DNA of 64,000 nt from an uncultured Marinicella sp. (GTDB lineage: Bacteria; Pseudomonadota; Gammaproteobacteria; Xanthomonadales; Marinicellaceae). Location of the stretch: positions 186,001-250,000 of the forward strand of contig CANNAM010000002.1 of assembly GCA_947502595.1 (NCBI GenBank), given 5' to 3'. Positions 36,752 through 45,955 of this stretch are shown in pieces. Both the position numbers and the translations under genes were made by a program. Within the stretch, counting starts at the first letter, position 1. Each line of letters begins with the position of its first letter. A model generated the notes under the pieces. That model worked only from the letters and a program-made list of their open reading frames with translations. It was not told where the DNA came from and did not search any database.

Positions 36752-37975
36752 ATGAAATACACTGCAATAAAATTCACCCTGTTGCTGGCTGCTGTAATGA
36801 CATTAGCAGCCTGCCAACACAACCCCAAACCAACCACAGATTCGCCCCAATTATCCGCAACCGAAATCAGTCAAAAATTCATCATTGCTGATTTACATGT
36901 GGATTTACCCTACCGCCTGCGTGCCAAGCATGAAAACGTGAGCTTGGCCACTGAAAGTGGTGATTTTGATTATCCCAGAGCCAAACAAGGCGGCTTGTCC
37001 GCACCCTTCATGTCTATCTACATCCCAGCAGAAATTGAAGCAGAGGGTGGTGACAGCACAGCAGTAGCTAACCAACTGATAGATTCTGTTGAAGCCATTG
37101 TTGCATCTGCTCCAGATAAGTTTGCCTTGGCTTTCAGCACCGAGCAAGTTAAAGAAAACTTCAAACAAGGTTTGATTTCATTGCCTATGGGCATGGAAAA
37201 TGGCTCACCAATTGCGGGTGATCTTAATAATTTAAGACACTTTTATGATCGTGGCATTCGTTATATCACCTTGTCTCACTCTTTAAGTAACCACATCTCC
37301 GACTCCTCTTATGATGAAGCGAGGCCGGCTCAAGGTTTGACTGAATTTGGCAAACAATTGGTGGTGGCGATGAATGAAATCGGCGTGATGGTCGATGTAT
37401 CACACATTTCAGATTTGGCTTTTTATGATGTGATGGAATTCAGCCGCGTACCGGTGATTGCTTCACACTCTTCAGCTCGGCACTTTACGCCTGGCCTGGA
37501 ACGCAACATGAGTGATGCAATGATTAAAACACTGGCTGACCACGGCGGGGTGATATTCATCAACTTTGGTTCCACTTTTGTATCGCAAAAATCGATTGAA
37601 TACTACACTGCCTATAAAGCCGCCTTGAGTGAGTTTTTACAGTCCAACGGTTCAACAGAAGACAGTGAAGCAGCCAAAGCATTCGCTCAATCTTACCGTC
37701 AACGCAAGCCATTTTTATTTGCTGACTTAGATGATGTGCTCGACCATTTCGATCATGTGGTAAAAATTGCTGGCATCGATCATGTTGGTATCGGCTCAGA
37801 TTATGACGGTGTAGGCGACTCGTTACCCACTGGGCTGAAAGACGTGTCTAGCTACCCCAATTTGATTGAAGGCTTACTAGGCCGTGGTTACTCAGAAGCC
37901 GATATTGCAAAAATACTGTCAGGAAACCTGATGCGTGTTTGGCAACAAGTAGAAAACCACGCAGCCGCTAATTAA
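36752..37975 (+). CDS. Membrane dipeptidase (peptidase family M19), lipoprotein
   Basis: A 407-residue zinc dipeptidase with a lipoprotein signal (TLLLAAVMTLAAC, lipid Cys20). Metal-binding signatures: ADLHVDLPYRLR near residue 48, GMENGSPI (bridging Glu), VDVSHISD, VIASHSSARHF and GIDHVGIGSDYDGVGD. Members hydrolyse dipeptides, including D-containing and beta-lactam-like ones, here probably at the periplasmic face of a membrane. The renal dipeptidase-like barrel is complete. It converges with the kinase gene, 13 bp between the stops. Confidence 0.9.
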   Translation: MKYTAIKFTLLLAAVMTLAACQHNPKPTTDSPQLSATEISQKFIIADLHVDLPYRLRAKHENVSLATESGDFDYPRAKQGGLSAPFMSIYIPAEIEAEGGDSTAVANQLIDSVEAIVASAPDKFALAFSTEQVKENFKQGLISLPMGMENGSPIAGDLNNLRHFYDRGIRYITLSHSLSNHISDSSYDEARPAQGLTEFGKQLVVAMNEIGVMVDVSHISDLAFYDVMEFSRVPVIASHSSARHFTPGLERNMSDAMIKTLADHGGVIFINFGSTFVSQKSIEYYTAYKAALSEFLQSNGSTEDSEAAKAFAQSYRQRKPFLFADLDDVLDHFDHVVKIAGIDHVGIGSDYDGVGDSLPTGLKDVSSYPNLIEGLLGRGYSEADIAKILSGNLMRVWQQVENHAAAN

Positions 37976-37988
37976 GCAAAGATCAAGC

Positions 37989-40865
37989 TTATTGGCTGCA
38001 TTTGATGACAGCACTTTGTAGGCGCTGGTTGATTGATAAAACCCTGGGATGATTTTGTCCAAAGCGTTGCTTGATTGTTTCAGCATCTGCACAGATTTGC
38101 TGAGTTGCTGCATCGCTTGGATCAATTAAATTGAAGACAAAATGGCGGCTGTCTGCCAGTCGCCAATCATTCTGGCCTAACTGGCTGGTTCTTATTTTAA
38201 GTGCTTTATCGGCACTGTTAGCTGCTTTTTCATGGTTTTTAACCGCCAAGTACCACTCAGCTTCTGCCATTAAAGTAGCCGCATAAAGCAGGTGGTCCAG
38301 ACCCAGGTGGTCAGCCCTTAACTGCAAAGCCTGCTGTATCCACTCACCCGCTTTTGCAGGTTGATTGAGGTACAAATACATGCGCCCCATGTTGGTCATT
38401 GCAAATGCGATGTTGGCGTTGTTCAACCCATTGGCTGCGAACTGCACTTGGTAAGCTTGTTCAAACCACAACAAAGCCTGTTCAAAGTTGCCTTGGTCAA
38501 ATGCTGTCAGACCCAAGTTGTTTAACATTGCAGATAAATCTGGATGATCAGCGCCGAGCTTTTGTGCTTGGATCTCCAGGGCTTGTTGAAACAACAGTTC
38601 AGCCACTTGGTACTGTTTTTGTTGCCTTTTAATTAAACCCAAATTATTCAGTACTCGGGTCAATTTAATCGACTCACCCAATCCGCTGGCCACAAAAGCA
38701 TCAAGCGCCAACTGATAATGGCGTTCAGCTGCGGCTAAATCACCCAGTTCATATTCGGCAGCACCTAACCGGTTGTGGGCATCGGCTGTGAGGTAATGTA
38801 AGTTGCCTAAATGTTTAATTCGTGCTGCCAACACTTGTTCAAAGCGTGTTTTAGCCAGCTCATAACGCCCTTGAGAATAAGCCAGAACACCTAAAGCTGA
38901 CAGGCTCTTAAGGGTATTGTGATGCGCTAGACCCAGACCCAATGCATTGCTGTCATAACTTTTTTGGTAATTAAGTTCAACCAACTCCAGATCACCTTGT
39001 TTCCAATAGACGTTGCCCAGCAAATAATGGATATCGGCTTGTAATTGTTGATTTTTTATTGGGTCACTCAGATTGCCTTGAGCTTGCAACTGTTGACCAG
39101 CGCCTTGTAACACATCTATGGCTTGATTTAACTCACCCATTTGATACAAGAGCTGACCTGCCATCAGTGACTTTTTTAAAGCAAGGTTGACAGGTAATGC
39201 AACGTCGGGGTGGCTGCGCTCAAACAGGTTTAACCGCAACCAAGCTGCCTTTAGCTGACCTTGTTTTTGCAGCAGCTCTGTTTCAATCAAAGTGTCAGTT
39301 AATTGTTCAATCGGTGTACTTTCAAACTTAATGTGCTTGGCTTGATCCAACAGTTTTTGGGCTGCTTGGATGTCGCTCATATTCAAATAAACCGCTGCCA
39401 ATGTTTGGTACAACTTGGCTTTGGTGGCTGGCTGCTGGTTGAATTGGTGTTCCAGTTGTTGACTAGACGCATCCAACAGGTCTTTGATGCCTACAATCTC
39501 GGCTTTATTTTGTAGGGGGTCAGACAATTTAAACACATCAATCAGGTATTGCGTAACCTGAGAAACCCTTTGTTGTTCAGCCTGCGTGGCTTGTAAAGCA
39601 CGCTGTAGTTCATGACTGCGGTTGAACAACAGCACCGCAAGTGTAAGCAGCGACAACATCACTGCAGCAGTTGTACTAACTGCAAAAACATGTCGTTGTA
39701 TGAATTTTCGCACGCGATAAATAACTGCATCTGGCTTGGCCAGGACCGGTTCATTTTTCAGGTAACGGGTTAAGTCATCTGCCAATTGCTGTGCTGACGC
39801 GTAACGCCGTTCACGCGACTTGCTTATGGCTTTGGCCAAAATGGCATCTAGATCACCTTTGAGTTTACTTTTAAGTGTCGATTCAGTTGCATTTATGGTG
39901 GCCTCTGGCCGGATATTTTGACTCGCAAAAGGTGGACTGATGGTATTGATCTGTTGGGTTATTTCCACCAAATCATGGTTGTTGATGGCGTATGGCAAAC
40001 GACCAGCCAATAAATAATACAACAACATACCCAATGAATACACATCACTGCTGGTGGTGATGTTTTGGCCTCGTACTTGTTCTGGGCTGGCGTAGGCTAA
40101 GGTCATCATAAAACCTGAAGCGGTAAACTCAGGTGGTGTGTTACTGCTTGTGTTTTCGGTTAATTTAGCTAAACCAAAATCCAATAGTTTGGTATTGCCT
40201 GCAGCATCCACCATGATGTTACTGGCTTTGATGTCGCGGTGAATAACCAGCGATTGGTGCATGCCAGAAACCGCATCACAAACCTGAAGAAACAGCTTGA
40301 TTCTTTGGCGCAGACCTAATTTATGCTGGTCACAATAGTCATCAATGTGGTGCCCATCGATGTACTCAACCACCAAATATGGAATGCCATCTCCAGTCAC
40401 TCCTCCTTCGTATAACCGCTCAATGTGTGGATGATTCAGGCTCAATAGCAACTTAAGTTCATTGCTGAAGCTATTCAATACCAAAGCCGAGTACTGCCCA
40501 GCCGGGGCGAACTTAATCGCCACTATCCGTTCAAAACCAGCTTCTTGTTTTCGGGCCCTGTACACATCTCCAGAACCACCACTGCCAAGGGCTTCTAAAA
40601 TTTCAAAACCGCCTATGGTTTTCGGCGGCCGGAAATCATCACCAAATGACAAGCTGCTAAGGCCTTTATCCAAGATGCTGGATTCGGTTTGATGAGATTT
40701 AAGTAAATGATCGAGTTCAGGGAACAGCTCAGGGTGTTGGGTGCTGATGTCTTGCAACATTTGCGACTGTAGTTTTACCGGGGCAGCCGTGATTTGGTTG
40801 AAACAAGCCCACAACAAACTCCAGTGCTTGGCCTCAGCGGTTTTGTTGTCATCACTTTTTTTCAT
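37989..40865 (-). CDS. Membrane-bound Ser/Thr protein kinase with TPR sensor domain
   Basis: 958 residues. The cytoplasmic kinase domain is at about 85-375: Gly loop LGSGGSGDVYRA, Lys in VAIKFAP, catalytic HRDIKASN, DFGLA and the APE-equivalent YASPEQVRG. One membrane helix follows near residue 400 (VFAVSTTAAVMLSLLTLAVLLF), then about 500 residues of tetratricopeptide repeats facing the periplasm. All catalytic residues are present. The short N-terminal helical region precedes the kinase, as in Hanks-type kinases paired with ECF sigma factors. Divergent from the sigma gene, 50 bp between starts; no Shine-Dalgarno is visible. Confidence 0.93.
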   Translation of the reverse strand: MKKSDDNKTAEAKHWSLLWACFNQITAAPVKLQSQMLQDISTQHPELFPELDHLLKSHQTESSILDKGLSSLSFGDDFRPPKTIGGFEILEALGSGGSGDVYRARKQEAGFERIVAIKFAPAGQYSALVLNSFSNELKLLLSLNHPHIERLYEGGVTGDGIPYLVVEYIDGHHIDDYCDQHKLGLRQRIKLFLQVCDAVSGMHQSLVIHRDIKASNIMVDAAGNTKLLDFGLAKLTENTSSNTPPEFTASGFMMTLAYASPEQVRGQNITTSSDVYSLGMLLYYLLAGRLPYAINNHDLVEITQQINTISPPFASQNIRPEATINATESTLKSKLKGDLDAILAKAISKSRERRYASAQQLADDLTRYLKNEPVLAKPDAVIYRVRKFIQRHVFAVSTTAAVMLSLLTLAVLLFNRSHELQRALQATQAEQQRVSQVTQYLIDVFKLSDPLQNKAEIVGIKDLLDASSQQLEHQFNQQPATKAKLYQTLAAVYLNMSDIQAAQKLLDQAKHIKFESTPIEQLTDTLIETELLQKQGQLKAAWLRLNLFERSHPDVALPVNLALKKSLMAGQLLYQMGELNQAIDVLQGAGQQLQAQGNLSDPIKNQQLQADIHYLLGNVYWKQGDLELVELNYQKSYDSNALGLGLAHHNTLKSLSALGVLAYSQGRYELAKTRFEQVLAARIKHLGNLHYLTADAHNRLGAAEYELGDLAAAERHYQLALDAFVASGLGESIKLTRVLNNLGLIKRQQKQYQVAELLFQQALEIQAQKLGADHPDLSAMLNNLGLTAFDQGNFEQALLWFEQAYQVQFAANGLNNANIAFAMTNMGRMYLYLNQPAKAGEWIQQALQLRADHLGLDHLLYAATLMAEAEWYLAVKNHEKAANSADKALKIRTSQLGQNDWRLADSRHFVFNLIDPSDAATQQICADAETIKQRFGQNHPRVLSINQRLQSAVIKCSQ

Positions 40866-40915
40866 TGTTTATATTATCGCATAACTTATGTTATCGGCTG
40901 AGTTACAATATTCAT

Positions 40916-41479
40916 ATGGATTCGCTTGAACAAACACGGTCACAAGTAACCGCCTTATTGACCCGCTCGGATTTCAACAACCAAGAACAACAAAACCAGT
41001 TGTTGGACTTAATTTACGTTGAACTTCGTCGCATGGCCCAATCCAAAATGCACCGAGAACGCAATGACCACACGTTAACGCCAACCGCTCTGGTGCATGA
41101 AGCCTATTTACGCTTGATCAGCCAAGCAGAACTCAACTGGCAATCAAAACGTCATTTTTTTGGTGCAGTGGCCGAGGCCATGCGGCGTATATTGATTGAG
41201 TCAGCACGTTCAAAAGCCACTTTAAAACGCGGTGCCAATGCCGAACATACACAAAACTTCAACTTTGTTGCCGAGCATGAAGAAGCAGACCTCCTGGCCC
41301 TAGATTTGGCTTTGACTGCATTAGAAAGCAAGGATGCCATCATGTCTGAAGTGGTCAAACTCCGGTACTTTTCTGGCTTGAGCATTGAGCAAACAGCACA
41401 AGCAATGAACATGTCAGCCAGAACTGTGAACCGCCATTGGGTTGCAGCTCGAGCGTGGTTGCTCAACCAAATGCAGTGA
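40916..41479 (+). CDS. ECF-type RNA polymerase sigma factor (TIGR02999-like)
   Basis: 187 residues. Sigma region 2 spans LLDLIYVELRRMAQSKMHRE and TPTALVHEAYLRLI; region 4 has VVKLRYFSGLSIEQTAQAMN followed by the HTH helix MSARTVNRHWVAARAWL. This subgroup is characteristically encoded beside Ser/Thr kinases and lacks an anti-sigma factor; kinase phosphorylation is thought to control it. ATG 40916 (MDSLEQTRSQ) is preferred to the frame start at 40865, which overlaps the kinase start. The likely regulon includes the neighbouring secreted propeller protein (inference). Confidence 0.92.
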   Translation: MDSLEQTRSQVTALLTRSDFNNQEQQNQLLDLIYVELRRMAQSKMHRERNDHTLTPTALVHEAYLRLISQAELNWQSKRHFFGAVAEAMRRILIESARSKATLKRGANAEHTQNFNFVAEHEEADLLALDLALTALESKDAIMSEVVKLRYFSGLSIEQTAQAMNMSARTVNRHWVAARAWLLNQMQ

Positions 41480-41490
41480 ATCTTTGGTCA

Positions 41491-43665
41491 TCATAACGAT
41501 TCAAAACCATCACTGAACACTGCATCTAAATCCACTGCAGCAAAATGATGCGCCAGCACATCACCGGCCTGCTCAAAAACCCCAGCAACATACAAAACAT
41601 GGTCTTTAACCCACAATGCATGACCTGTTCCTGCATTGAAACCATCCAACAAGCCAGCACCTATAGCTTTCCAGCTGCCACCACTCCACTCAGCCAAACT
41701 GTTGGCAGAAATTCCCCCGGTGGCATCAAATCGGCCGGTGATAAAAACACGGCTGCCATACACTGCAATGTCGTTTACAGCAACCACTGAACTGCTGTTG
41801 GTCACACCTGAACCCAGCATTTCACAAGTGCTGCCATTCCAAAGGTATATATTTTCAGCCGGAATAAAGTCTACGGTATTACATGCACCGGTAAAATCAC
41901 CACCCACATACAAGTCATCGCCAACCGCTTCGATGCTCTGAATAACGCCAGATACAGTGCCACTGAATGGCTGCCAACTGATGCCGTCGTATCGGTCCAA
42001 TCGACCAGCACCTGCATTGAACGAAGCAACCACCAAATCGCCTTGGTAAGTAGTCATGTCAGCAATAAACCCTGTAGGCGGGGTGCCGCTCAAGCTGCTG
42101 ATGGCGTTACCATCCCAAGCCATAAAACCACTGGCAGATTTAATGATAAGTAGGTTGTTCCAATCTGTCATCAAGGCATTGTCACCAACCAACCCAGGTG
42201 CCACTTCACTCCAATCAGTGCCGTCGTATTTTGCGATACCCAATACGGCAGCACCATTGGCCGAGTCAAATAAGCCACTGGCATACAAATCGCCCGCATA
42301 GGTTTGTAAATGTCTGACATGACCTTGACCACTGCCTGACCAAGCCAATTGGCTGATGGCTTTCCATTTGAAGCTGTTGTTTAATTTCGCCACCAGCGGT
42401 GAGTTCACGTCACCGGCCACATTGAAATCGCCACCAAGGATGATTTTATTGCCATAAGAGGCTATGGTTTGAATGGTGTTAGACAACGGCGCTTGGTTGT
42501 CACCAGCCCATTGGTTGTTGTCATAACAGACCACCTTCACCCAAAATGTGGCGGCATCAGATGGCGCTGCACCATTGCGTAAACAAAACTCATTACCGCC
42601 CTGCTGCATGTCGTTGGGTCTGGCTGTATTTAAGTCACCCAACTGTTCGTGGTTGGGAGCAGCCTCCCAGGTGTTTACGTTGTACCAAGCCAAACCTTTG
42701 GCATTTGGATCAAAAGCAGTGAAATCACCGGTTGAATACAAAGGGCCTAAGCCATAAGCCAACTGTCCCCAGTGTGTATCCACTCCTAAAGTCAGGCCAA
42801 ATTCAGACCATTCTTGGTCACCCAAACTGAAATCAGAAACACTGCCAGCAAAATCACCAGCTGCAGTGCTTGCACCCGGTGTGCTGACGGTCAGTGTTGA
42901 GCCATTGATCACCACATCCCGAGTCTGAGATACATTGCCATTGTGTGAACCTCTGGATACCCATTCTGGCACCGCAGCATTCCAGGTCATGGTGTCTAAA
43001 CCAGTTAATGCCACCAAAAAGCTGGTGGTTGAATACACAGTTACCACTGTTTGTGAGACGCCATTGTCAGAGTTTTGAGCGTCAGTGTATAGCGGCTCCC
43101 ATGCAAATCCTCCTGTCTTTACCACATGCTTGGCACTCATCGTACCGGCATTAACTGTGGTGAATGCACCGCCTAAAAACATGGTGCCAACATTGACATC
43201 AATCGCATACACACTGTTATCTGGTCCATTACCGATGCCATTGGGTTGGTACCAACCCAGTGTTTCAGAGTAGCAAGCAAAATAGCTCAGTCCAGATACC
43301 CCACCTAAATGAGTAAAATCTCCACCAATACAAATGTCCTCGCCAAAGGCTTCAACAGCCCTGATGGGCACAACCCCAGATAGCAGTGGACATGCACTCG
43401 CACCTGAAAAGTTGATGTCTCCTGTGGTGCGCCAAGACCTGCCTTCTTTACGTAACAACAGGTGGCATTCCAGAGCACCATCTCCATTGATGTAACTGAT
43501 GGGAAGTGAGCCTGCTTGCGCAGCCACAAAACCCTCAGTATTACCGCTGAATTGGCCGATATTTTTGACATAAGCACTGCCAAAATGATTTAAATATTGA
43601 TTGCCAATGGCTGCTGGTATCCAACTACAGCCTAGCAACACCAGCCCTGCCGTGATTTTTTTCAT
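41491..43665 (-). CDS. Secreted beta-propeller repeat protein with DGFE C-terminus
   Basis: A 724-residue protein with a signal peptide (MKKITAGLVLLGCSWIPAAIG). It contains at least seven degenerate repeats of the form LYVGGDFxxxGG (CIGGDFTHLGGV, MFLGGAFTTVNAG, IILGGDFNVAGD, LYASGLFDSANG, LYVGGDFTGACN, VFITGRFDATGG, LYVAGVFEQAGD), typical of surface or secreted beta-propellers of unknown ligand. The last residues, AVFSDGFESL, form a short acidic-aromatic tail also seen in variant form on the M64 peptidase. It converges with the sigma factor gene, 11 bp apart. Confidence 0.75.
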   Translation of the reverse strand: MKKITAGLVLLGCSWIPAAIGNQYLNHFGSAYVKNIGQFSGNTEGFVAAQAGSLPISYINGDGALECHLLLRKEGRSWRTTGDINFSGASACPLLSGVVPIRAVEAFGEDICIGGDFTHLGGVSGLSYFACYSETLGWYQPNGIGNGPDNSVYAIDVNVGTMFLGGAFTTVNAGTMSAKHVVKTGGFAWEPLYTDAQNSDNGVSQTVVTVYSTTSFLVALTGLDTMTWNAAVPEWVSRGSHNGNVSQTRDVVINGSTLTVSTPGASTAAGDFAGSVSDFSLGDQEWSEFGLTLGVDTHWGQLAYGLGPLYSTGDFTAFDPNAKGLAWYNVNTWEAAPNHEQLGDLNTARPNDMQQGGNEFCLRNGAAPSDAATFWVKVVCYDNNQWAGDNQAPLSNTIQTIASYGNKIILGGDFNVAGDVNSPLVAKLNNSFKWKAISQLAWSGSGQGHVRHLQTYAGDLYASGLFDSANGAAVLGIAKYDGTDWSEVAPGLVGDNALMTDWNNLLIIKSASGFMAWDGNAISSLSGTPPTGFIADMTTYQGDLVVASFNAGAGRLDRYDGISWQPFSGTVSGVIQSIEAVGDDLYVGGDFTGACNTVDFIPAENIYLWNGSTCEMLGSGVTNSSSVVAVNDIAVYGSRVFITGRFDATGGISANSLAEWSGGSWKAIGAGLLDGFNAGTGHALWVKDHVLYVAGVFEQAGDVLAHHFAAVDLDAVFSDGFESL

Positions 43666-43805
43666 GACTGCCTCTTTTATTTATCGCCTCATTACATACA
43701 TGCGATAAACCTCTGGCAAATGCGACAAATACATCTAAATACCCTTAATTTGATGATAAGAACTGGATTATTTATACTTTGGGTGCGCTCAGAGTATGGT
43801 TTTTG

Positions 43806-43811
43806 TATAAT
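43806..43811 (+). promoter_or_regulatory. Probable -10 element for bioH-bioC
   Basis: A perfect TATAAT (in TTTTTGTATAATGCGC) lies 17 bp before the bioH start. The upstream -35 is not recognisable, and the short leader fits a weak ribosome site. Divergent side belongs to the propeller protein gene. Confidence 0.45.
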
Positions 43812-43827
43812 GCGCGCTTTCCTGAAA

Positions 43828-44607
43828 ATGGCGGCATTCGCTTTGAAAATAGTCAACTCAAAAGGTCAGGGACCAGTATTGAACGTGCTGCATGGTTGGG
43901 GCATGAATGCGCATTTATTTGATGACTGGTCGGCAGATTTGGCCCAGTATTTTCAAGTCAATCTGATTGATTTACCCGGTCATGGATTGAATCACCAACA
44001 ATTCTTGTCATTGGATTTGGACGAGCTGGCAACAGCAGCCAGTCATGTCCCCAAGGGCATTTGGTTGGGCTGGTCCATGGGTGGTATGTTGGCCTTGAAT
44101 CAAGCCCTGAAACACCCCCACCAAGTTGATGCCTTGATCATGTTGTGCGCGACACCTTGCTTTGTCTCCCGCACCCATTGGCCACAGGGTACCGATGCCC
44201 ATGTATTGGAACAGTTTGCTAAAAACTTACAGCTGGACATCAAACAAACCATCCAAACTTTTCTGGCCTTAGAAGTTAAAGGCGTGGATGATGAGCGCGC
44301 TCAATTACGACTCCTCAAGCAAAAGGTATTTGAACGCCCGTTGCCCAGTGAACAAGCCCTAACCGCTGGCTTAACCTTATTAAACCAAGTTGACCTAAGC
44401 CCGCAATTGAAAAATCTACAATCACCCTCATTATGGATCAGTGGCCGCAGAGACCGATTGGTTTTGCCAGCTGCCATACAACAAGCTGCAGACATGAGCG
44501 GTGGTGAATACCACATGCTCAAAGGTTCTGGGCACGCACCGTTTATCAGGCAGGCCGATGATTTAACTGGACTGATCAAGGCAAAATTCTTGCAGGAAAA
44601 TTTATGA
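43828..44607 (+). CDS. bioH: Pimeloyl-ACP methyl ester carboxylesterase
   Basis: About 259 residues, alpha/beta hydrolase. Oxyanion segment LHGWGMNAHLF, nucleophile elbow GWSMGG, Asp in SGRRDRLV and His in GSGHAPF make the triad. It removes the methyl group from pimeloyl-ACP methyl ester at the end of pimelate assembly for biotin. ATG 43828 (MAAFALKIVN) is chosen because it lies just downstream of a TATAAT and matches BioH N-termini; the earlier codons are discarded. Followed by bioC with a four-base overlap. Confidence 0.9.
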   Translation: MAAFALKIVNSKGQGPVLNVLHGWGMNAHLFDDWSADLAQYFQVNLIDLPGHGLNHQQFLSLDLDELATAASHVPKGIWLGWSMGGMLALNQALKHPHQVDALIMLCATPCFVSRTHWPQGTDAHVLEQFAKNLQLDIKQTIQTFLALEVKGVDDERAQLRLLKQKVFERPLPSEQALTAGLTLLNQVDLSPQLKNLQSPSLWISGRRDRLVLPAAIQQAADMSGGEYHMLKGSGHAPFIRQADDLTGLIKAKFLQENL

Positions 44608-45416
44608 GTTTAGAGCACCATTTAATTCAATCAGCTTTTGATAAAGCCGCCAAACAATATGAACAACATGCTGTTTTGCAAAAAGAATCAATGCTGCGAT
44701 TATTGGACCGATTAAAGGACGACTTAAAAACCGCCCCTGAACAAATTTTAGATTTGGGCTGTGGTACCGGCTGGGCAGTTCCCGAGTTGCTTAAGCTGTA
44801 CCCAGCAACCAGCATCGTGGCTGCCGACTTTGCCCAAGCCATGGTTGACTTGGTGCCCAAACACCCGCAAGTTATCAGCCGGGTCAGTGATGCCCATGCC
44901 ATAGATGTGCACGCCCAAAGTTGTGACTTGGTGTTTTCCAACCTGATGATTCAGTGGTGTGATGAATCGACAGTGTTGAAAGAAATTAAACGCGCACTCA
45001 AGCCCAGCGGTTTGTTACATTTAACCACCATGGGTGAACACACTTTGCACGAGCTTAAACTGGCTTGGCAAGCAATTGATGACCAACCCCATGTCAATGA
45101 GTTTGTTCCAGCCGCAAAAATGGCTGACTTGACCATGCAGCTGGGATTTGAGGATGTGATCGCAGATTCTGAATTCATCACCATGACTTATGCCAGTGTG
45201 GTTGACATGATGAGAGACTTAAAAAATATTGGCGCACACAATGTAGACAATAACCGGAGCAAAGGCTTAACATCGCCTCAAGTCATCAAACAACTGACCA
45301 AAAATTTTGCTGAATTTCGTACCGAAGATGGACTTTATCCCGCCACCTATGAATTGGTTTATCTTCGCGCTAAAAAACCAGCAGAAGACAAAGGACTGCC
45401 GTTAAAAATAAAATAA
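44604..45416 (+). CDS. bioC: Malonyl-ACP O-methyltransferase
   Basis: A 270-residue SAM-dependent methyltransferase. N-terminal AFDKAAKQYEQHAVLQKES, SAM motif I ILDLGCGTGWAVPELL, VAADFAQAMVD and SNLMIQWCDE are characteristic of BioC. It masks malonyl-ACP as a methyl ester to start pimelate synthesis; BioH removes the ester. ATGA overlap with bioH shows translational coupling. bioF, bioD, bioA and bioB are not in the window, so the pathway is split in this genome. Confidence 0.93.
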   Translation: MSLEHHLIQSAFDKAAKQYEQHAVLQKESMLRLLDRLKDDLKTAPEQILDLGCGTGWAVPELLKLYPATSIVAADFAQAMVDLVPKHPQVISRVSDAHAIDVHAQSCDLVFSNLMIQWCDESTVLKEIKRALKPSGLLHLTTMGEHTLHELKLAWQAIDDQPHVNEFVPAAKMADLTMQLGFEDVIADSEFITMTYASVVDMMRDLKNIGAHNVDNNRSKGLTSPQVIKQLTKNFAEFRTEDGLYPATYELVYLRAKKPAEDKGLPLKIK

Positions 45417-45496
45417 ATTTTTTCTGCAGAAGACTGTCTAATGCTTAGGCTGTGTTAAAATCACTGCACATAATAATAAAGAGTAAGGTAACCACC

Positions 45497-45736
45497 ATGT
45501 CTAAATCACAAACTTTGCAAGATCCGTTTCTGAACGCATTAAGAAAAGACCGCATTCCGGTTTCTGTTTTCCTCATGAATGGGATTAAACTACAAGGCGT
45601 TGTTGAATCATTTGATCAATTCGTTATTGTGTTGAACAACACCACCAATCAATTGGTTTATAAGCATGCCATTTCAACCATTGTTCCAGCCAAGAATGTC
45701 AGTACTTATAAAATCCAGCAGGAAGGTGAAGGCTGA
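45497..45736 (+). CDS. hfq: RNA chaperone Hfq
   Basis: 79 residues. Sm1 motif [20 protein letters not shown], Sm2 motif [11 protein letters not shown], proximal-face [13 protein letters not shown]. The C-terminal tail is very short (KIQQEGEG), unlike the long tail of enterobacterial Hfq. AAGGT precedes ATG 45497. In most gammaproteobacteria hfq follows miaA; here it follows bioC and has its own promoter region and terminator, while the downstream hflX-hflK-hflC order is conserved. Confidence 0.97.
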   Translation: MSKSQTLQDPFLNALRKDRIPVSVFLMNGIKLQGVVESFDQFVIVLNNTTNQLVYKHAISTIVPAKNVSTYKIQQEGEG

Positions 45737-45763
45737 ATACAGTACCTGTAACTTTGTTGATTG

Positions 45764-45794
45764 AAGCAGCTTCATCCCATGAAGCTGCTTTTTT
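45764..45794 (+). terminator. Rho-independent terminator of hfq
   Basis: A 12-bp perfect stem AAGCAGCTTCAT / ATGAAGCTGCTT with loop CCC is followed by a run of Ts (CTTTTTTATT). It separates hfq from hflX, so hflX must have another promoter or depend on read-through. Confidence 0.93.
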
Positions 45795-45955
45795 ATTGGC
45801 AAAAGAGGCCTTAATAGGAATTTATTTACCAGCAGACATTGGATGCATGTAATTGAGCACCGCAGAACCCTATATGAAACAATACAGTAATCAAATACAC
45901 CTTGTGCAACCGGTTTTTCGAGGCACGAGAAAAGCAGGGAAACAAGGTACTTACG

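Noticed and set aside
45902-45955. Longer N-terminus for HflX
   Set aside because: The extra residues lack similarity to HflX, and AAGG stands at the right distance from ATG 45956.
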